A stretch of 42,951 bases of DNA from an uncultured beta proteobacterium (GTDB lineage: Bacteria > Pseudomonadota > Gammaproteobacteria > Burkholderiales > Burkholderiaceae), in the NCBI GenBank assembly GCA_903889595.1, contig CAISYI010000042.1:1-42951 (forward strand). Reading direction: 5' to 3'. A program made the position numbers and the translations under genes. Below, one piece after another: positions 26,341-34,906 of the stretch (the stretch's first letter is position 1; each line of letters starts with the position of its first letter). Below the pieces are notes generated by a model. That model was given only the letters and a program-made list of their open reading frames with translations, searched no databases and had not been told where the DNA came from.

Positions 26341-27102
26341 CTATTCGATACCAGCATCCTTAAAAAAGTGTCGATTATTTTCTTGTGTAATGTAAGTCAA
26401 TAATTCATTAGCAATCTTTTCATTACTGGAACCTTTCATTACCGCAGCCACATAACTCGTATAGTTTTGAATTTCTGCGGGTAATGGACCAACTAGACGA
26501 AGTCCTTTGGATTCATACATTTTGATTTCAGGTATTGCTCCAAATCCAATCTCTCGGCCTTTACCATTGATGATATGAGTGAGTACCATATCACCATTGG
26601 CAAATTTCTTAGTTTTAGACTTTAACTGTTCAGCAATACCCATTTTTTCAAAAAGCTTGTCTAGGTAAAGACCAGTTGAAGCAGAGTTATAAACTAGAGA
26701 ATCCGCTTGAATCAAGGCCTCTTTAAACTCATCTACTGTAGTAACTTTAGGATTCGTTATTTCATTACGAACCGTTATACCAGCGCCAACTTTACCAATT
26801 AATTGAGGAACTGGTTGAACGATTTTCCCTGCGCTGATCTGATCTTTCATCACGCTAACAGGAGTGACTAAAACATCTGCAAAAAATTGATTGGCTAGTT
26901 TTTGAGATAACTGTGGTGATGTTCCAAACTGAATAGTTACTTTATGACCTGTCTTTTTTTCAAAATCTTCAACCACCTTTACTAAACCAGGCTCAACTGC
27001 ACCAGCGCTTAAAATGGCTAAATTTTCTGCTCTTGCAGCAAACGATAGGAAAATAGCAAGCAATAATAATCCTCGCGAGAATAAATTTTTACTGAGTCTC
27101 AT
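26341..27102 (-). CDS. ModA-like periplasmic substrate-binding protein
   Basis: 253 residues with a signal peptide (cleavage near ARAE, about residue 26) and a type II periplasmic binding fold: ENLAILSAGAVEPGL, then ADVLVTPVSVMKDQI, YNSASTGLYLDKLFEKMGI and GREIGFGAIPEI. The pattern resembles molybdate-binding ModA, but no ModB or ModC partner is present and the ligand may be something else. It is the last gene of the six-gene operon, 29 nt after the PH-domain gene, making it a second binding protein in an operon that already has one. Confidence 0.82.
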   Translation of the reverse strand: MRLSKNLFSRGLLLLAIFLSFAARAENLAILSAGAVEPGLVKVVEDFEKKTGHKVTIQFGTSPQLSQKLANQFFADVLVTPVSVMKDQISAGKIVQPVPQLIGKVGAGITVRNEITNPKVTTVDEFKEALIQADSLVYNSASTGLYLDKLFEKMGIAEQLKSKTKKFANGDMVLTHIINGKGREIGFGAIPEIKMYESKGLRLVGPLPAEIQNYTSYVAAVMKGSSNEKIANELLTYITQENNRHFFKDAGIE

Positions 27103-27131
27103 CTTGATGTCTCCTTGATTTAATTACAAAA

Positions 27132-27482
27132 TTAACTTACCAACTCTTGGAATGTACGCTTAATTTTTACTGGATTTTCTATCTGGTGAAAAGTCTCCCG
27201 AGTACCACCTGTGCCAATAATAGTAAAAGAACCGAAACCTAAGATGCGACCCATAATGCCTTGATCTACATTCACAGATTCGATTTTAGAGAGGTTAATT
27301 TCAACAATTCTGCGCGAAATAATGCCCTCTTTGGCAATAATTCGTTTGTTCGTAATGGCGTATTCATTTGAATTGAAAAGATACGCCAAAAAGTTACTGG
27401 AAAAAAAGTTCACCCAATGATTTTTTGCACTCAGGATCACTTCCTCACCACTAATTAAATTTTTATTAATAAAGCTTCCCAT
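27132..27482 (-). CDS. Small PH-domain (YdbS/YdbT-like) protein
   Basis: 116 residues. The core fits a bacterial PH domain: EYAITNKRIIAKEGIISRRIVEINLSKIESV is the typical strand pattern (quoted only in outline here), followed by MGRILGFGSFTIIGTGG and a final helix. There is no signal peptide and only a marginally hydrophobic patch (about 27-36), so it is probably cytoplasmic or peripheral to the membrane. It lies 9 nt after the ABC permease gene and 29 nt before the ModA-like gene, clearly in the same transcript. No role in transport is known to me. Confidence 0.75.
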   Translation of the reverse strand: MGSFINKNLISGEEVILSAKNHWVNFFSSNFLAYLFNSNEYAITNKRIIAKEGIISRRIVEINLSKIESVNVDQGIMGRILGFGSFTIIGTGGTRETFHQIENPVKIKRTFQELVS

Positions 27483-27491
27483 GCGAATCTC

Positions 27492-28280
27492 CTACATTCT
27501 CTGTGAGTCATCATGCTTCGGACGCCACACCATTAATTTATCTTCAACAAAACCCACCAAAGCATCCAAGGACAGGGCACATACGGTCAATAAAACAATG
27601 CCGGCAAAAACTGTATTTATATCAAAAGTGCCTTCAGCTTGAAGAATCAAGTAACCAACACCCATCGCAGATCCCAAATATTCTCCAACTACTGCCCCTA
27701 CAAAGGCTAAGCCAACCGATGTATGCAAGCTAGAAAAAACCCAACTGGTAGCTGAAGGCAAATAGACTGTGCGTAGTAATTGCGAACGATTAGCACCCAA
27801 CATTTTGGCATTGGAAAGTATCGCAGGACTGACTTCTTTGACCCCTTGATAAACATTAAAAAAGACCACGAAGAAAACCAAAGTTACAGCTAAAGCAACT
27901 TTAGACCAAATTCCAAGCCCAAACCAAACACAAAAAATGGGTGCAAGAATCACTCTTGGCATAGAGTTAAATGATTTTATGAAAGGATCTAAGACAACAC
28001 TGGTTCTTGGCGATAAGCCTAGAAATAAGCCACATGCCGTCCCTCCTACTGTGCCAATAAAGAAGGCCAAGCAAGTTTCTAATAGGGTGACCCCTAGATG
28101 GATATAAACGTCTCGGTTAATAAATAACCAATCCACTAACCGACTTAAAACAATCAGTGGTTCACCAATAAAAAAAGCAACATTGAGAGATCGACTGGCT
28201 AGATGCCAAGAAATTAATACAGAACTTAAAATCAATAATTGCCAAAATTTAATTTGCAGGCTTGATTTAGAAAAAACCAT
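27492..28280 (-). CDS. ABC transporter permease (SsuC/TauC type)
   Basis: 262 residues with about six membrane helices. The central GANRSQLLRTVYLPSATSW is the EAA-type loop that contacts the ATPase, and the later SVGLAFVGAVVGEYLG segment is typical of sulfonate, taurine and nitrate importers. It lies 1 nt after the ATPase gene (translational coupling). The ligand is set by the binding protein two genes upstream. Confidence 0.9.
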   Translation of the reverse strand: MVFSKSSLQIKFWQLLILSSVLISWHLASRSLNVAFFIGEPLIVLSRLVDWLFINRDVYIHLGVTLLETCLAFFIGTVGGTACGLFLGLSPRTSVVLDPFIKSFNSMPRVILAPIFCVWFGLGIWSKVALAVTLVFFVVFFNVYQGVKEVSPAILSNAKMLGANRSQLLRTVYLPSATSWVFSSLHTSVGLAFVGAVVGEYLGSAMGVGYLILQAEGTFDINTVFAGIVLLTVCALSLDALVGFVEDKLMVWRPKHDDSQRM

Positions 28281-28281
28281 A

Positions 28282-29121
28282 TTAAGCCCTATCTGTCATT
28301 AATTTTTGTTTAGCATAACTTTGTAACACTTCGTCTCGAAGTACCTGCCAAATTTGGTTGTAGATTTCATAAAACTTTGGATGTGTTTTAATTTCAGCCA
28401 CATCCCTAGGCTTGGGTAAATCAATCAGAAAATTACCAATTGGGCGAGATCCCGGACCAGCAGACATAACAATCACTCGATCACTCATAGCAATCGCCTC
28501 ATCTAAATCATGCGTGATAAAAAGTACTGCTTTTCCTGACTCATTCTTGGTTGGTTGACATAGGCCTAGTACCTCATTTTCCATCAATTGCCTAGTTTGT
28601 AGGTCTAATGCAGAGAAAGGTTCATCCATTAAGATAATTTTTGGTTCAAGGGCTAAAGTCTGAGCTAAAGAGACACGTTTTTGCATACCACCAGACAGTT
28701 GATGTGGGTAACGATCCTCAAAGCCACCTAGACCAACCCTTTTAAGCCAATCTTTAGCAATAGCAAGTGTTTCTGATTTAGATCGTCCTTGGTACTCTAG
28801 GCCTAAGCAAACATTTTGTAAGGCACTGCGCCATGGCATTAATGTGTTGGATTGAAACATATAGCCAGCGTCAATATTCAATCCGTCTAAGTTTTCACCA
28901 AATACATTTACGGAACCAGTGCTTGGACGAATTAGGCCAGCTGCCACATTGAGGATGGTAGATTTACCACAACCAGTTGGACCTACAATCGCTACGAATT
29001 CATCAGCTTGTAATTCCAAATTAACTTGTTCAATGGCAGTATATGACTCACCACTCCCATCATTAGATGGAAATTTACATGCCATATCCCGAATTTGAAG
29101 TGCTGGCGTCATGGTGATCAA
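28282..29121 (-). CDS. ABC transporter ATPase (SsuB/TauB type)
   Basis: 279 residues with a full nucleotide-binding domain: Walker A GPTGCGKST (47-55), Q-loop in GYMFQSNTLMPWRSA, signature LSGGMQKRV (about 142-150), Walker B IILMDEP (162-168) and the H-loop in LFITHDLDEAI. The MFQ-x-x-x-LMPW context is typical of nitrate/sulfonate/taurine importers. It lies one base from both the binding-protein and permease genes. Confidence 0.93.
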   Translation of the reverse strand: MITMTPALQIRDMACKFPSNDGSGESYTAIEQVNLELQADEFVAIVGPTGCGKSTILNVAAGLIRPSTGSVNVFGENLDGLNIDAGYMFQSNTLMPWRSALQNVCLGLEYQGRSKSETLAIAKDWLKRVGLGGFEDRYPHQLSGGMQKRVSLAQTLALEPKIILMDEPFSALDLQTRQLMENEVLGLCQPTKNESGKAVLFITHDLDEAIAMSDRVIVMSAGPGSRPIGNFLIDLPKPRDVAEIKTHPKFYEIYNQIWQVLRDEVLQSYAKQKLMTDRA

Positions 29122-29122
29122 T

Positions 29123-30190
29123 CTACTTAAATTTTTGATTTGCCTTAACAGTAAAGCTATTCGTAAAGGTTTTAGATAAATCGATAGTTTTACCTGCTAA
29201 GTCTTTTTCAAAGCCAGTTAACATTTTATAGGCAGTATCTGGTCCATCTTTGGGCATCATACCATCTGGCGAAATAGCCTCTTTTACACCACCCCATGCC
29301 TCTAGATACAAAGCACGATCCCCTAGTAAATAGTTTTCTGGCACCGTTTTGACGATGTCAGAGGGACCTGCATTATGAAGCCACTTTAATGAACGAACAA
29401 TTGCGTTAGCTAGTGCCTGTGTCGTATTAGGATTTTTTTCAATAAAGGCAATTGGAGCATATAACACTGCAGCAGGCATATTGCCCCCATATACCTTTTT
29501 TGTATCCTTAAGGGTTCTGGTATCAGAGATAACTTTCAACTCACCTTTTTGAGTTAGCATCGTAATAACTGGATCCAGATTTGCCATTGCATCTAACTGA
29601 CCAGATCTGAACGCAGCAACGGCACCGGCACCGGCACCAACGCCAATCACTGAGACGTCTGACGGCTTAAGGCCACCCTGTGCCAAAATGAAATTTAGCA
29701 TCATATTACTAGAAGAGCCTGGAGCAGTAACCCCAATTCGTTTACCTTTTAAGTCTGCAATAGATTGATAATTGGGCATATTCTTTGTTGAATAACCCAA
29801 CACAATTTGAGGTGCTCTTCCCTGTAACACAAAGGCCTGAATCATCTGACCTTTTGCTTGCATATTAATAGTATGTTCATAAGCCCCAGAAACCACATCA
29901 GCACTCCCGCCTACTAATGCTTGGAGTGCTTTAGCCCCTCCTGGAAAATCAGAGATTTCAACCTCTAAGCCTTCATCTTTGAAATACCCCAAACGCTCTG
30001 CTATGGTTAATGGTAAATAATAAAATAGATTTTTACCTCCAACGGCAATGCTAACTTTAGTTTTTTCTAAATTAGATACATTTTTGTTTAAAGAAGGGTT
30101 AACGGAGTTATTCTGCGCAAAAACTCCCGTGCAAATCAAGCTTAAAGATAAAGCAAAGATACGTAGTTCTTTTTTAAAAGAAAGGTTCAT
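29123..30190 (-). CDS. ABC transporter substrate-binding protein (SsuA/NMT1-like)
   Basis: 355 residues with a signal peptide (cleavage near GVFAQ, about residue 26). The mature part follows the NMT1/SsuA pattern: YYLPLTIAERLGYFKDEGLEVE, GGSADVVSGAYEH, LKGKRIGVTAPGSSS and QLDAMANLDPV. The family binds sulfonates, nitrate, pyrimidine precursors or aromatic acids; the ligand is not readable. A short in-frame repeat of three ggcacc units (29621-29642) encodes Gly-Ala repeats (GAGAGA). It is the second gene of the operon, 30 nt after the cupin gene. Confidence 0.9.
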   Translation of the reverse strand: MNLSFKKELRIFALSLSLICTGVFAQNNSVNPSLNKNVSNLEKTKVSIAVGGKNLFYYLPLTIAERLGYFKDEGLEVEISDFPGGAKALQALVGGSADVVSGAYEHTINMQAKGQMIQAFVLQGRAPQIVLGYSTKNMPNYQSIADLKGKRIGVTAPGSSSNMMLNFILAQGGLKPSDVSVIGVGAGAGAVAAFRSGQLDAMANLDPVITMLTQKGELKVISDTRTLKDTKKVYGGNMPAAVLYAPIAFIEKNPNTTQALANAIVRSLKWLHNAGPSDIVKTVPENYLLGDRALYLEAWGGVKEAISPDGMMPKDGPDTAYKMLTGFEKDLAGKTIDLSKTFTNSFTVKANQKFK

Positions 30191-30220
30191 TTAAAATCTC
30201 CCATTTCGTTATTAATGCTC

Positions 30221-30793
30221 TTAAAAATGTTTAGCAATCTCAGCATCAAAGGTACCATCTATTAAGACAAAAAGCATTTTGCAAGGTTTGCCAGAGCGGT
30301 TTGCCCAAGCATGACTAGTACCTCTTTCTACTAAAAAATCACCTTGCTGCATCAAACGCTCTTCTTTATCGAGAACCAAATAAATTTCACCCTCTAGAAC
30401 TAAAGCGTAGTCTACTGACTCTGTACGATGCATGAGAGGATGACCACCCTCTTTATAAGTTGAAGCTTTATTAGTACCCATCGCACCAAAAGCTTCTTTT
30501 GCACCAGAATTATCTAACTGCTTAGTCCATTCTCCTTCAGGTCCAAACTCGATGATTCGGACAACAGATCCATTTTTTGGAGGCTCTAACTGCAGTGGGG
30601 AAAGGGTAGGATCCGCCCCATTGTCAACTTTTACAGGCATTTCATGGGTCAACCACAAATTGGTAAGATGGTAACCAACTCTTTTAGGGTTCGTATGAAC
30701 AGATGGTGCTGGACCATCTTCAGTAACTATTGAATTCCCCTGATCATCATGACCGGTAACAATTCTTCTCACATATCCTTTTGGGTGTTCCAT
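30221..30793 (-). CDS. Cupin-domain protein
   Basis: 190 residues with one cupin fold at the C-terminal half: MHRTESVDYALVLEGEIYLVLD is the first motif region (given in outline) and GDFLVERGTSHAWANRSG the second. The second His of the classical HxH pair is replaced by Thr (HRT), as in a cupin subgroup often seen near catabolic genes, so metal binding may be altered or absent. It is cytoplasmic. It is the first gene of the leftward ABC operon, and may process or sense the imported compound. The function is unknown. Confidence 0.82.
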   Translation of the reverse strand: MEHPKGYVRRIVTGHDDQGNSIVTEDGPAPSVHTNPKRVGYHLTNLWLTHEMPVKVDNGADPTLSPLQLEPPKNGSVVRIIEFGPEGEWTKQLDNSGAKEAFGAMGTNKASTYKEGGHPLMHRTESVDYALVLEGEIYLVLDKEERLMQQGDFLVERGTSHAWANRSGKPCKMLFVLIDGTFDAEIAKHF

Positions 30794-30923
30794 TACGTCT
30801 CCATTATTGTTTAATTCACATAAATAAGATTATAGATTCTTTATTTCCTCGAGTTGTAATCCGAAAAAGTTAATTTAGAGAGTTACTACTTGAAAAAAAA
30901 CTGAAGATTCCTCTAGCTAAAGC

Positions 30924-30951
30924 CTTGAAATTTGAAATTTCAGCCTCATAT
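30924..30951 (+). promoter_or_regulatory. RpoH (sigma-32)-type heat-shock promoter of htpG
   Basis: CTTGAAA at 30924-30930 matches the -35 consensus exactly. After 13 nt comes CCTCATAT (30944-30951), close to the consensus CCCCATNT. It is 52 nt upstream of the htpG ATG, correctly oriented. A second CTTGAAA at 30889-30895 with CCTCTAGC 14 nt later is a weaker upstream candidate. Confidence 0.75.
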
Positions 30952-31003
30952 CAAAATAGTTGGTATTTAATTATTAATTATTTTCTTTTATTCAGGATAA
31001 AAA

Positions 31004-32905
31004 ATGACCGTAGCAAATAAAGAAACACTTGATTTTCAAGCAGAAATTAAACAATTACTCAAATTAATGATTCATTCTTTGTACTCTAACAAAGAGATTT
31101 TTCTTAGAGAACTGATTTCAAATGCATCAGACGCATCCGACAAACTTCGTTTTGAAGCTATCAATCAGCCAAATTTATACGAATCTGATAGCGAATTAGC
31201 GATTCAAGTTGCTTTAGATCCTATCGCAAAAACAATATCAATTACAGATAATGGTATTGGGATGAGCCGCGAAGAAGTGATTGCTAATTTAGGTACCATC
31301 GCAAAATCAGGTACCAAAGAATTCTTTTCCAAACTTTCTGGAGATCAACAAAAAGATGCCTCTTTGATTGGTCAATTTGGGGTTGGTTTTTACTCTGGCT
31401 TCATTGTTGCTGACAAGGTTACCGTTGAGTCACGTAAAGCAGGTCTTACTGCAGAGGATGGGGTTCGTTGGGAATCTCACGGTGACGGTGAGTTTACGAT
31501 TGAACCGATAACACGTGCAAAAAGAGGCACGACCATCATCTTGCATTTAAAACCTGAAGAAGATGAACTCCTCTCTAGTTGGAAAATCAAATCCATCATC
31601 CGTAAATACTCTGACCATATTTCTATTCCAATTCAGATGTATAAAGAAGATTGGAATGATGAAGAGAAAAAACAGGTTACTTCTACTGAACTCGAAAACG
31701 TAAATGAAGCAAGTGCACTGTGGACTAGAAATAAAAACGATATCACCGAAGAACAATATCAAGACTTCTACAAAAGCATTTCACACGATTTCGAGGCACC
31801 ACTTTGCTATTCTCATAACCGCGTTGAAGGCAGAAGTGAATTCACGCAACTCCTCTTTGTGCCGAAAAAGGCTCCCTTTGATTTATGGGATAGAAGTAAA
31901 AGGAGCGGTTTAAAGTTATACGTAAAACGTATCTTCATTATGGATGACTCAGAGCAGCTCATGCCATCTTACCTGCGATTTGTAGCTGGCGTTATTGACT
32001 CTGCCGATTTACCCCTCAATGTATCTCGTGAAATTTTGCAAGAATCTAGAGATGTAAAGTTCATCCGCGAGAGTTCATCTAAGCGTGTACTCAATATGTT
32101 GGATGACTTAGCCAATAGTGAAGATGAAGCAAAGCTTGCTCAATATCAAGATTTTTGGAATGAGTTTGGTCAAGTCCTAAAAGAAGGCACTGGGGAAGAC
32201 GCTCCAAATTTAGAGAAAATTGCTGGTTTATTGAGATTTGCAAGTACTCATAACGATTCTGATGTTCAATCTACCTCCTTAAAAGCTTATGTGGATCGCA
32301 TGAAAGAGGGTCAAGACAAGATTTATTTCGTAACGGCTGAGTCTTACTTGGCGGCTAAAAATAGCCCTCATCTAGAAATCTTCAAGAAAAAAGGCATTGA
32401 AGTCTTGTTAATGGTTGACCGCGTTGATGAATGGATGCTTTCTTATTTAACTGAGTTTGCTGGAAAGTCACTTACATCAGTCGCCAAAGGTGGTCTTGAC
32501 CTTGGAAACTTAGCTGATGAAAAAGAAAAAGAAGAACAAATAGAAGCTGAAAAGCAACATAGCGATTTTCTACAAAAAATAAAGAAAGCTCTAGAAAACA
32601 AAGCTAAGGATGTAAGGATCACTCTGCGATTAACAGATTCTCCAGCTTGCCTCATTGCTGATGAAAATGAGTTATCAGGCAACTTACTCAGAATGTTAAA
32701 AGCAGCAGGCCAACAAGCTCCTGATACGAAGCCAATTTTGGAAATTAATCCAGACCACCCTTTAGTCAAAAAAATAGAATCTGCTACTGATCACTTTGAT
32801 GATTGGGCACATATATTATTTGATCAAGCACTTCTAGCAGAAGGTGGTCACATTGAAGATCCTGCTAGTTTTGTAAAACGCATGAATCAAATGTTACTAG
32901 CTTAA
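31004..32905 (+). CDS. htpG: Molecular chaperone HtpG (Hsp90)
   Basis: Cytoplasmic ATP-dependent chaperone of normal length (633 residues). The N-terminal GHKL ATPase shows [35 protein letters not shown] and [11 protein letters not shown]; the middle domain shows [18 protein letters not shown] residues with [13 protein letters not shown]; the C-terminal dimerisation domain follows. A caggat ribosome site precedes the ATG. It is monocistronic, with a sigma-32-type promoter upstream and a strong terminator after it. Nothing is odd about it. Confidence 0.98.
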   Translation: MTVANKETLDFQAEIKQLLKLMIHSLYSNKEIFLRELISNASDASDKLRFEAINQPNLYESDSELAIQVALDPIAKTISITDNGIGMSREEVIANLGTIAKSGTKEFFSKLSGDQQKDASLIGQFGVGFYSGFIVADKVTVESRKAGLTAEDGVRWESHGDGEFTIEPITRAKRGTTIILHLKPEEDELLSSWKIKSIIRKYSDHISIPIQMYKEDWNDEEKKQVTSTELENVNEASALWTRNKNDITEEQYQDFYKSISHDFEAPLCYSHNRVEGRSEFTQLLFVPKKAPFDLWDRSKRSGLKLYVKRIFIMDDSEQLMPSYLRFVAGVIDSADLPLNVSREILQESRDVKFIRESSSKRVLNMLDDLANSEDEAKLAQYQDFWNEFGQVLKEGTGEDAPNLEKIAGLLRFASTHNDSDVQSTSLKAYVDRMKEGQDKIYFVTAESYLAAKNSPHLEIFKKKGIEVLLMVDRVDEWMLSYLTEFAGKSLTSVAKGGLDLGNLADEKEKEEQIEAEKQHSDFLQKIKKALENKAKDVRITLRLTDSPACLIADENELSGNLLRMLKAAGQQAPDTKPILEINPDHPLVKKIESATDHFDDWAHILFDQALLAEGGHIEDPASFVKRMNQMLLA

Positions 32906-32923
32906 TTTACTTTACTTGAAATT

Positions 32924-32956
32924 AAAATAGGCCTTTTAAAAAAGGCCTATTTTTTT
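32924..32956. terminator. Bidirectional rho-independent terminator of htpG
   Basis: Self-complementary AAAATAGGCCTTTT / AAAAGGCCTATTTT (in practice with a few bases as loop), followed by a T run to 32956. It lies 18 nt after the htpG stop and 14 nt from the stop of the convergent Bug gene. Confidence 0.88.
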
Positions 32957-32969
32957 GCTTTGGTTAATT

Positions 32970-33974
32970 CTATTCAACTTTAATCTGAGCGGCTTTAACA
33001 ACTGCCTTATATTTTGCAAGATCTACTTTAATTTGTTCTTCAAATTGTTCTGGGGTCTCTGGGGTGGCAACAATGCCCATTTCCTCTAATCGATCTCTTC
33101 CCTCTTTTGAACTTAAAATCTCATTCAGGGCTGAGTTTAGTTTTTGAATGATTGGTTTAGGAGTTCCAGTAGGAGCTAGAAGGCCAACCCAAGAGCTCAC
33201 TTCAAAATTAGGCACACCACTTTCAATAAATGTTGGCACGTTTGGTAGAGATGGTGCTCTCGTTTTACTCGATACCGCAATGGCTGTTAAGCGATTCGTG
33301 TTGACATACTGCGCGGCGCCTGCAACTGCAGTATAGACCAGTGGAATACTTCCGCCAAGAACATCAATCAAAGCCTGCCCTCCCCCTTTATAAGGGATAT
33401 GGATAAGATTTGCACCCGTCTTTTGCTTGAGTAATTCGCCGGCAATATGCGGAGTACCGCCTGTTCCAGAAGTGCCATAAGATAAACCACTTGGATCTTT
33501 TTTGGAGATCTGAATTACTTCGGATAATGTTTTACCCGGGAAATTGTTATTGGCAACCAAAATTAATACTGCATCACCAATTTTCCCAACCGGAGAAAAA
33601 TCTTTTACAGAGTCAAAGGGAATCTTCGCAAAGACATTAGGGTTGATCACTAAGGTACCATCAAAGCCCAACACCAAAGTGTAACCATCAGGCTCGGCCT
33701 GGGCTACGAAACCAGTACCAATGTTTCCAGAAGCACCAGTTCGGTTCTCTACGATCACTGACTGACCTAATTTTTTAGATAACTGATCGGCTATATACCT
33801 GCCACTCGTATCGGTAACCCCTGCTGGTGCAAAGGGAATGATTAAACGAATTGATTTGTTAGGGTAGGCATTTTTTGGTGTTTGGGCAAGAGACGGTTGC
33901 AATGCTAACCCTAAAAAACTAAAACAAGTAAATAACCCAATTAACCATTGATGCTTGAAATTTCTATTTTTCAA
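32970..33974 (-). CDS. Bug/TctC-family periplasmic substrate-binding protein
   Basis: 334 residues, Sec signal peptide (cleavage near SLAQ, about residue 31), then YPNKSIRLIIPFAPAGVTD, ENRTGASGNIGTGFV, EPDGYTLVLG and HIPYKGGGQALIDVLGG. It is the last gene of a leftward operon (Bug, isocitrate lyase/PEP mutase-family enzyme, Bug), 28 nt after the lyase-family gene. No TctA/TctB subunits are in the window, so it is an orphan binding protein here. Confidence 0.93.
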   Translation of the reverse strand: MKNRNFKHQWLIGLFTCFSFLGLALQPSLAQTPKNAYPNKSIRLIIPFAPAGVTDTSGRYIADQLSKKLGQSVIVENRTGASGNIGTGFVAQAEPDGYTLVLGFDGTLVINPNVFAKIPFDSVKDFSPVGKIGDAVLILVANNNFPGKTLSEVIQISKKDPSGLSYGTSGTGGTPHIAGELLKQKTGANLIHIPYKGGGQALIDVLGGSIPLVYTAVAGAAQYVNTNRLTAIAVSSKTRAPSLPNVPTFIESGVPNFEVSSWVGLLAPTGTPKPIIQKLNSALNEILSSKEGRDRLEEMGIVATPETPEQFEEQIKVDLAKYKAVVKAAQIKVE

Positions 33975-34002
33975 ATGACGCTCCTTATGATCTTTTTAAT
34001 TA

Positions 34003-34887
34003 TTAATCAGCATACTTTTTTTCAAAATCCCAAACTTCTTCAAATCCCATCAATTTGGATAATTCATTAAATTCGTATAACTGATTAGCCATTTCCACTG
34101 AGGATCCTTGTGCTTTAAATCCAGCATAAACCTGTTGCATTGCTTTTACATTGGCTAGTAATGCCGTTACGGGGAAAATCGCTAACTGATAACCAATCGC
34201 CTGTAATTCGTCTCGAGAAAGCACAGGTGTCTTTCCAGTATCGACCATATTAGCTAATACAGGGAGGTCAAACTGCTTACCAATCATTTTCATTTCCGCT
34301 AAAGATTCTGGTGATTCGATAAATAAAATATCAGCACCCGCTTTTGCGTAAGCTTCACCTCGTTTTAATGCCTCATCAATGCCAAGTGATGTTCTTGCAT
34401 CCGTTCTAGCAATAATCAGAAAGTTCTTATCAGAACGACTATCACTAGCCACCTGAATTTTTTTCACCATATCGTTCATTGGAATGACACGTCTACTCGG
34501 AGTATGTCCACATTTTTTGGGAAACTCTTGATCTTCTAACTGAATGGCGACTACACCCGCATTTTCATATCCACGAATTGTATGTTGAATATTGAGTAAT
34601 CCACCGTAGCCCGTGTCACCATCCGCGATCAAGGGTGACTTTGCCATCGCAGCCATCATCTGTACCTTCTCGAGCATTTGCGTATAGGAAGCAAGTCCTG
34701 CATCTGGCAGGCCTAAAGAAGAAGCAACTGTGCCGTATCCAGTCATATAAAGTGCCTCAAAGCCAAAACTGTCTGCCAATCGCAATGAAACCATGTCATG
34801 TACTCCGGGAGCAATGATGATTTCAGGTTGGGCTAACCTCTTTTTAAACTGCACGCGTAATTGATCAATCTTTAATCTACTGTTCAT
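34003..34887 (-). CDS. Isocitrate lyase/PEP mutase-superfamily enzyme
   Basis: 294 residues with the TIM-barrel core: LIADGDTGYGG (D89, D91 for Mg), IQLEDQ (E118, D119) and the active loop KKCGH (124-128) whose Cys126 is the catalytic acid in isocitrate- and methylisocitrate-lyase-type members. The family also includes oxaloacetate decarboxylase, dimethylmalate lyase and phosphonate-forming mutases. The intact KKCGH favours a C-C lyase over a mutase. It sits between two Bug genes in one operon, so a substituted malate or citrate taken up from outside is a reasonable but unproven substrate. Confidence 0.9.
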   Translation of the reverse strand: MNSRLKIDQLRVQFKKRLAQPEIIIAPGVHDMVSLRLADSFGFEALYMTGYGTVASSLGLPDAGLASYTQMLEKVQMMAAMAKSPLIADGDTGYGGLLNIQHTIRGYENAGVVAIQLEDQEFPKKCGHTPSRRVIPMNDMVKKIQVASDSRSDKNFLIIARTDARTSLGIDEALKRGEAYAKAGADILFIESPESLAEMKMIGKQFDLPVLANMVDTGKTPVLSRDELQAIGYQLAIFPVTALLANVKAMQQVYAGFKAQGSSVEMANQLYEFNELSKLMGFEEVWDFEKKYAD

Positions 34888-34906
34888 TTTTTTGATGCAC
34901 CCTTAT

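Noticed and set aside
29621-29642. Tandem ggcacc repeat
   Set aside because: In frame inside the binding-protein gene and encodes Gly-Ala repeats; three units only, too short to suggest phase variation.
32443-32769. 108-residue open frame on the minus strand inside htpG
   Set aside because: Lies wholly within htpG, low-complexity Ser/Phe-rich, no start signal. A shadow frame.
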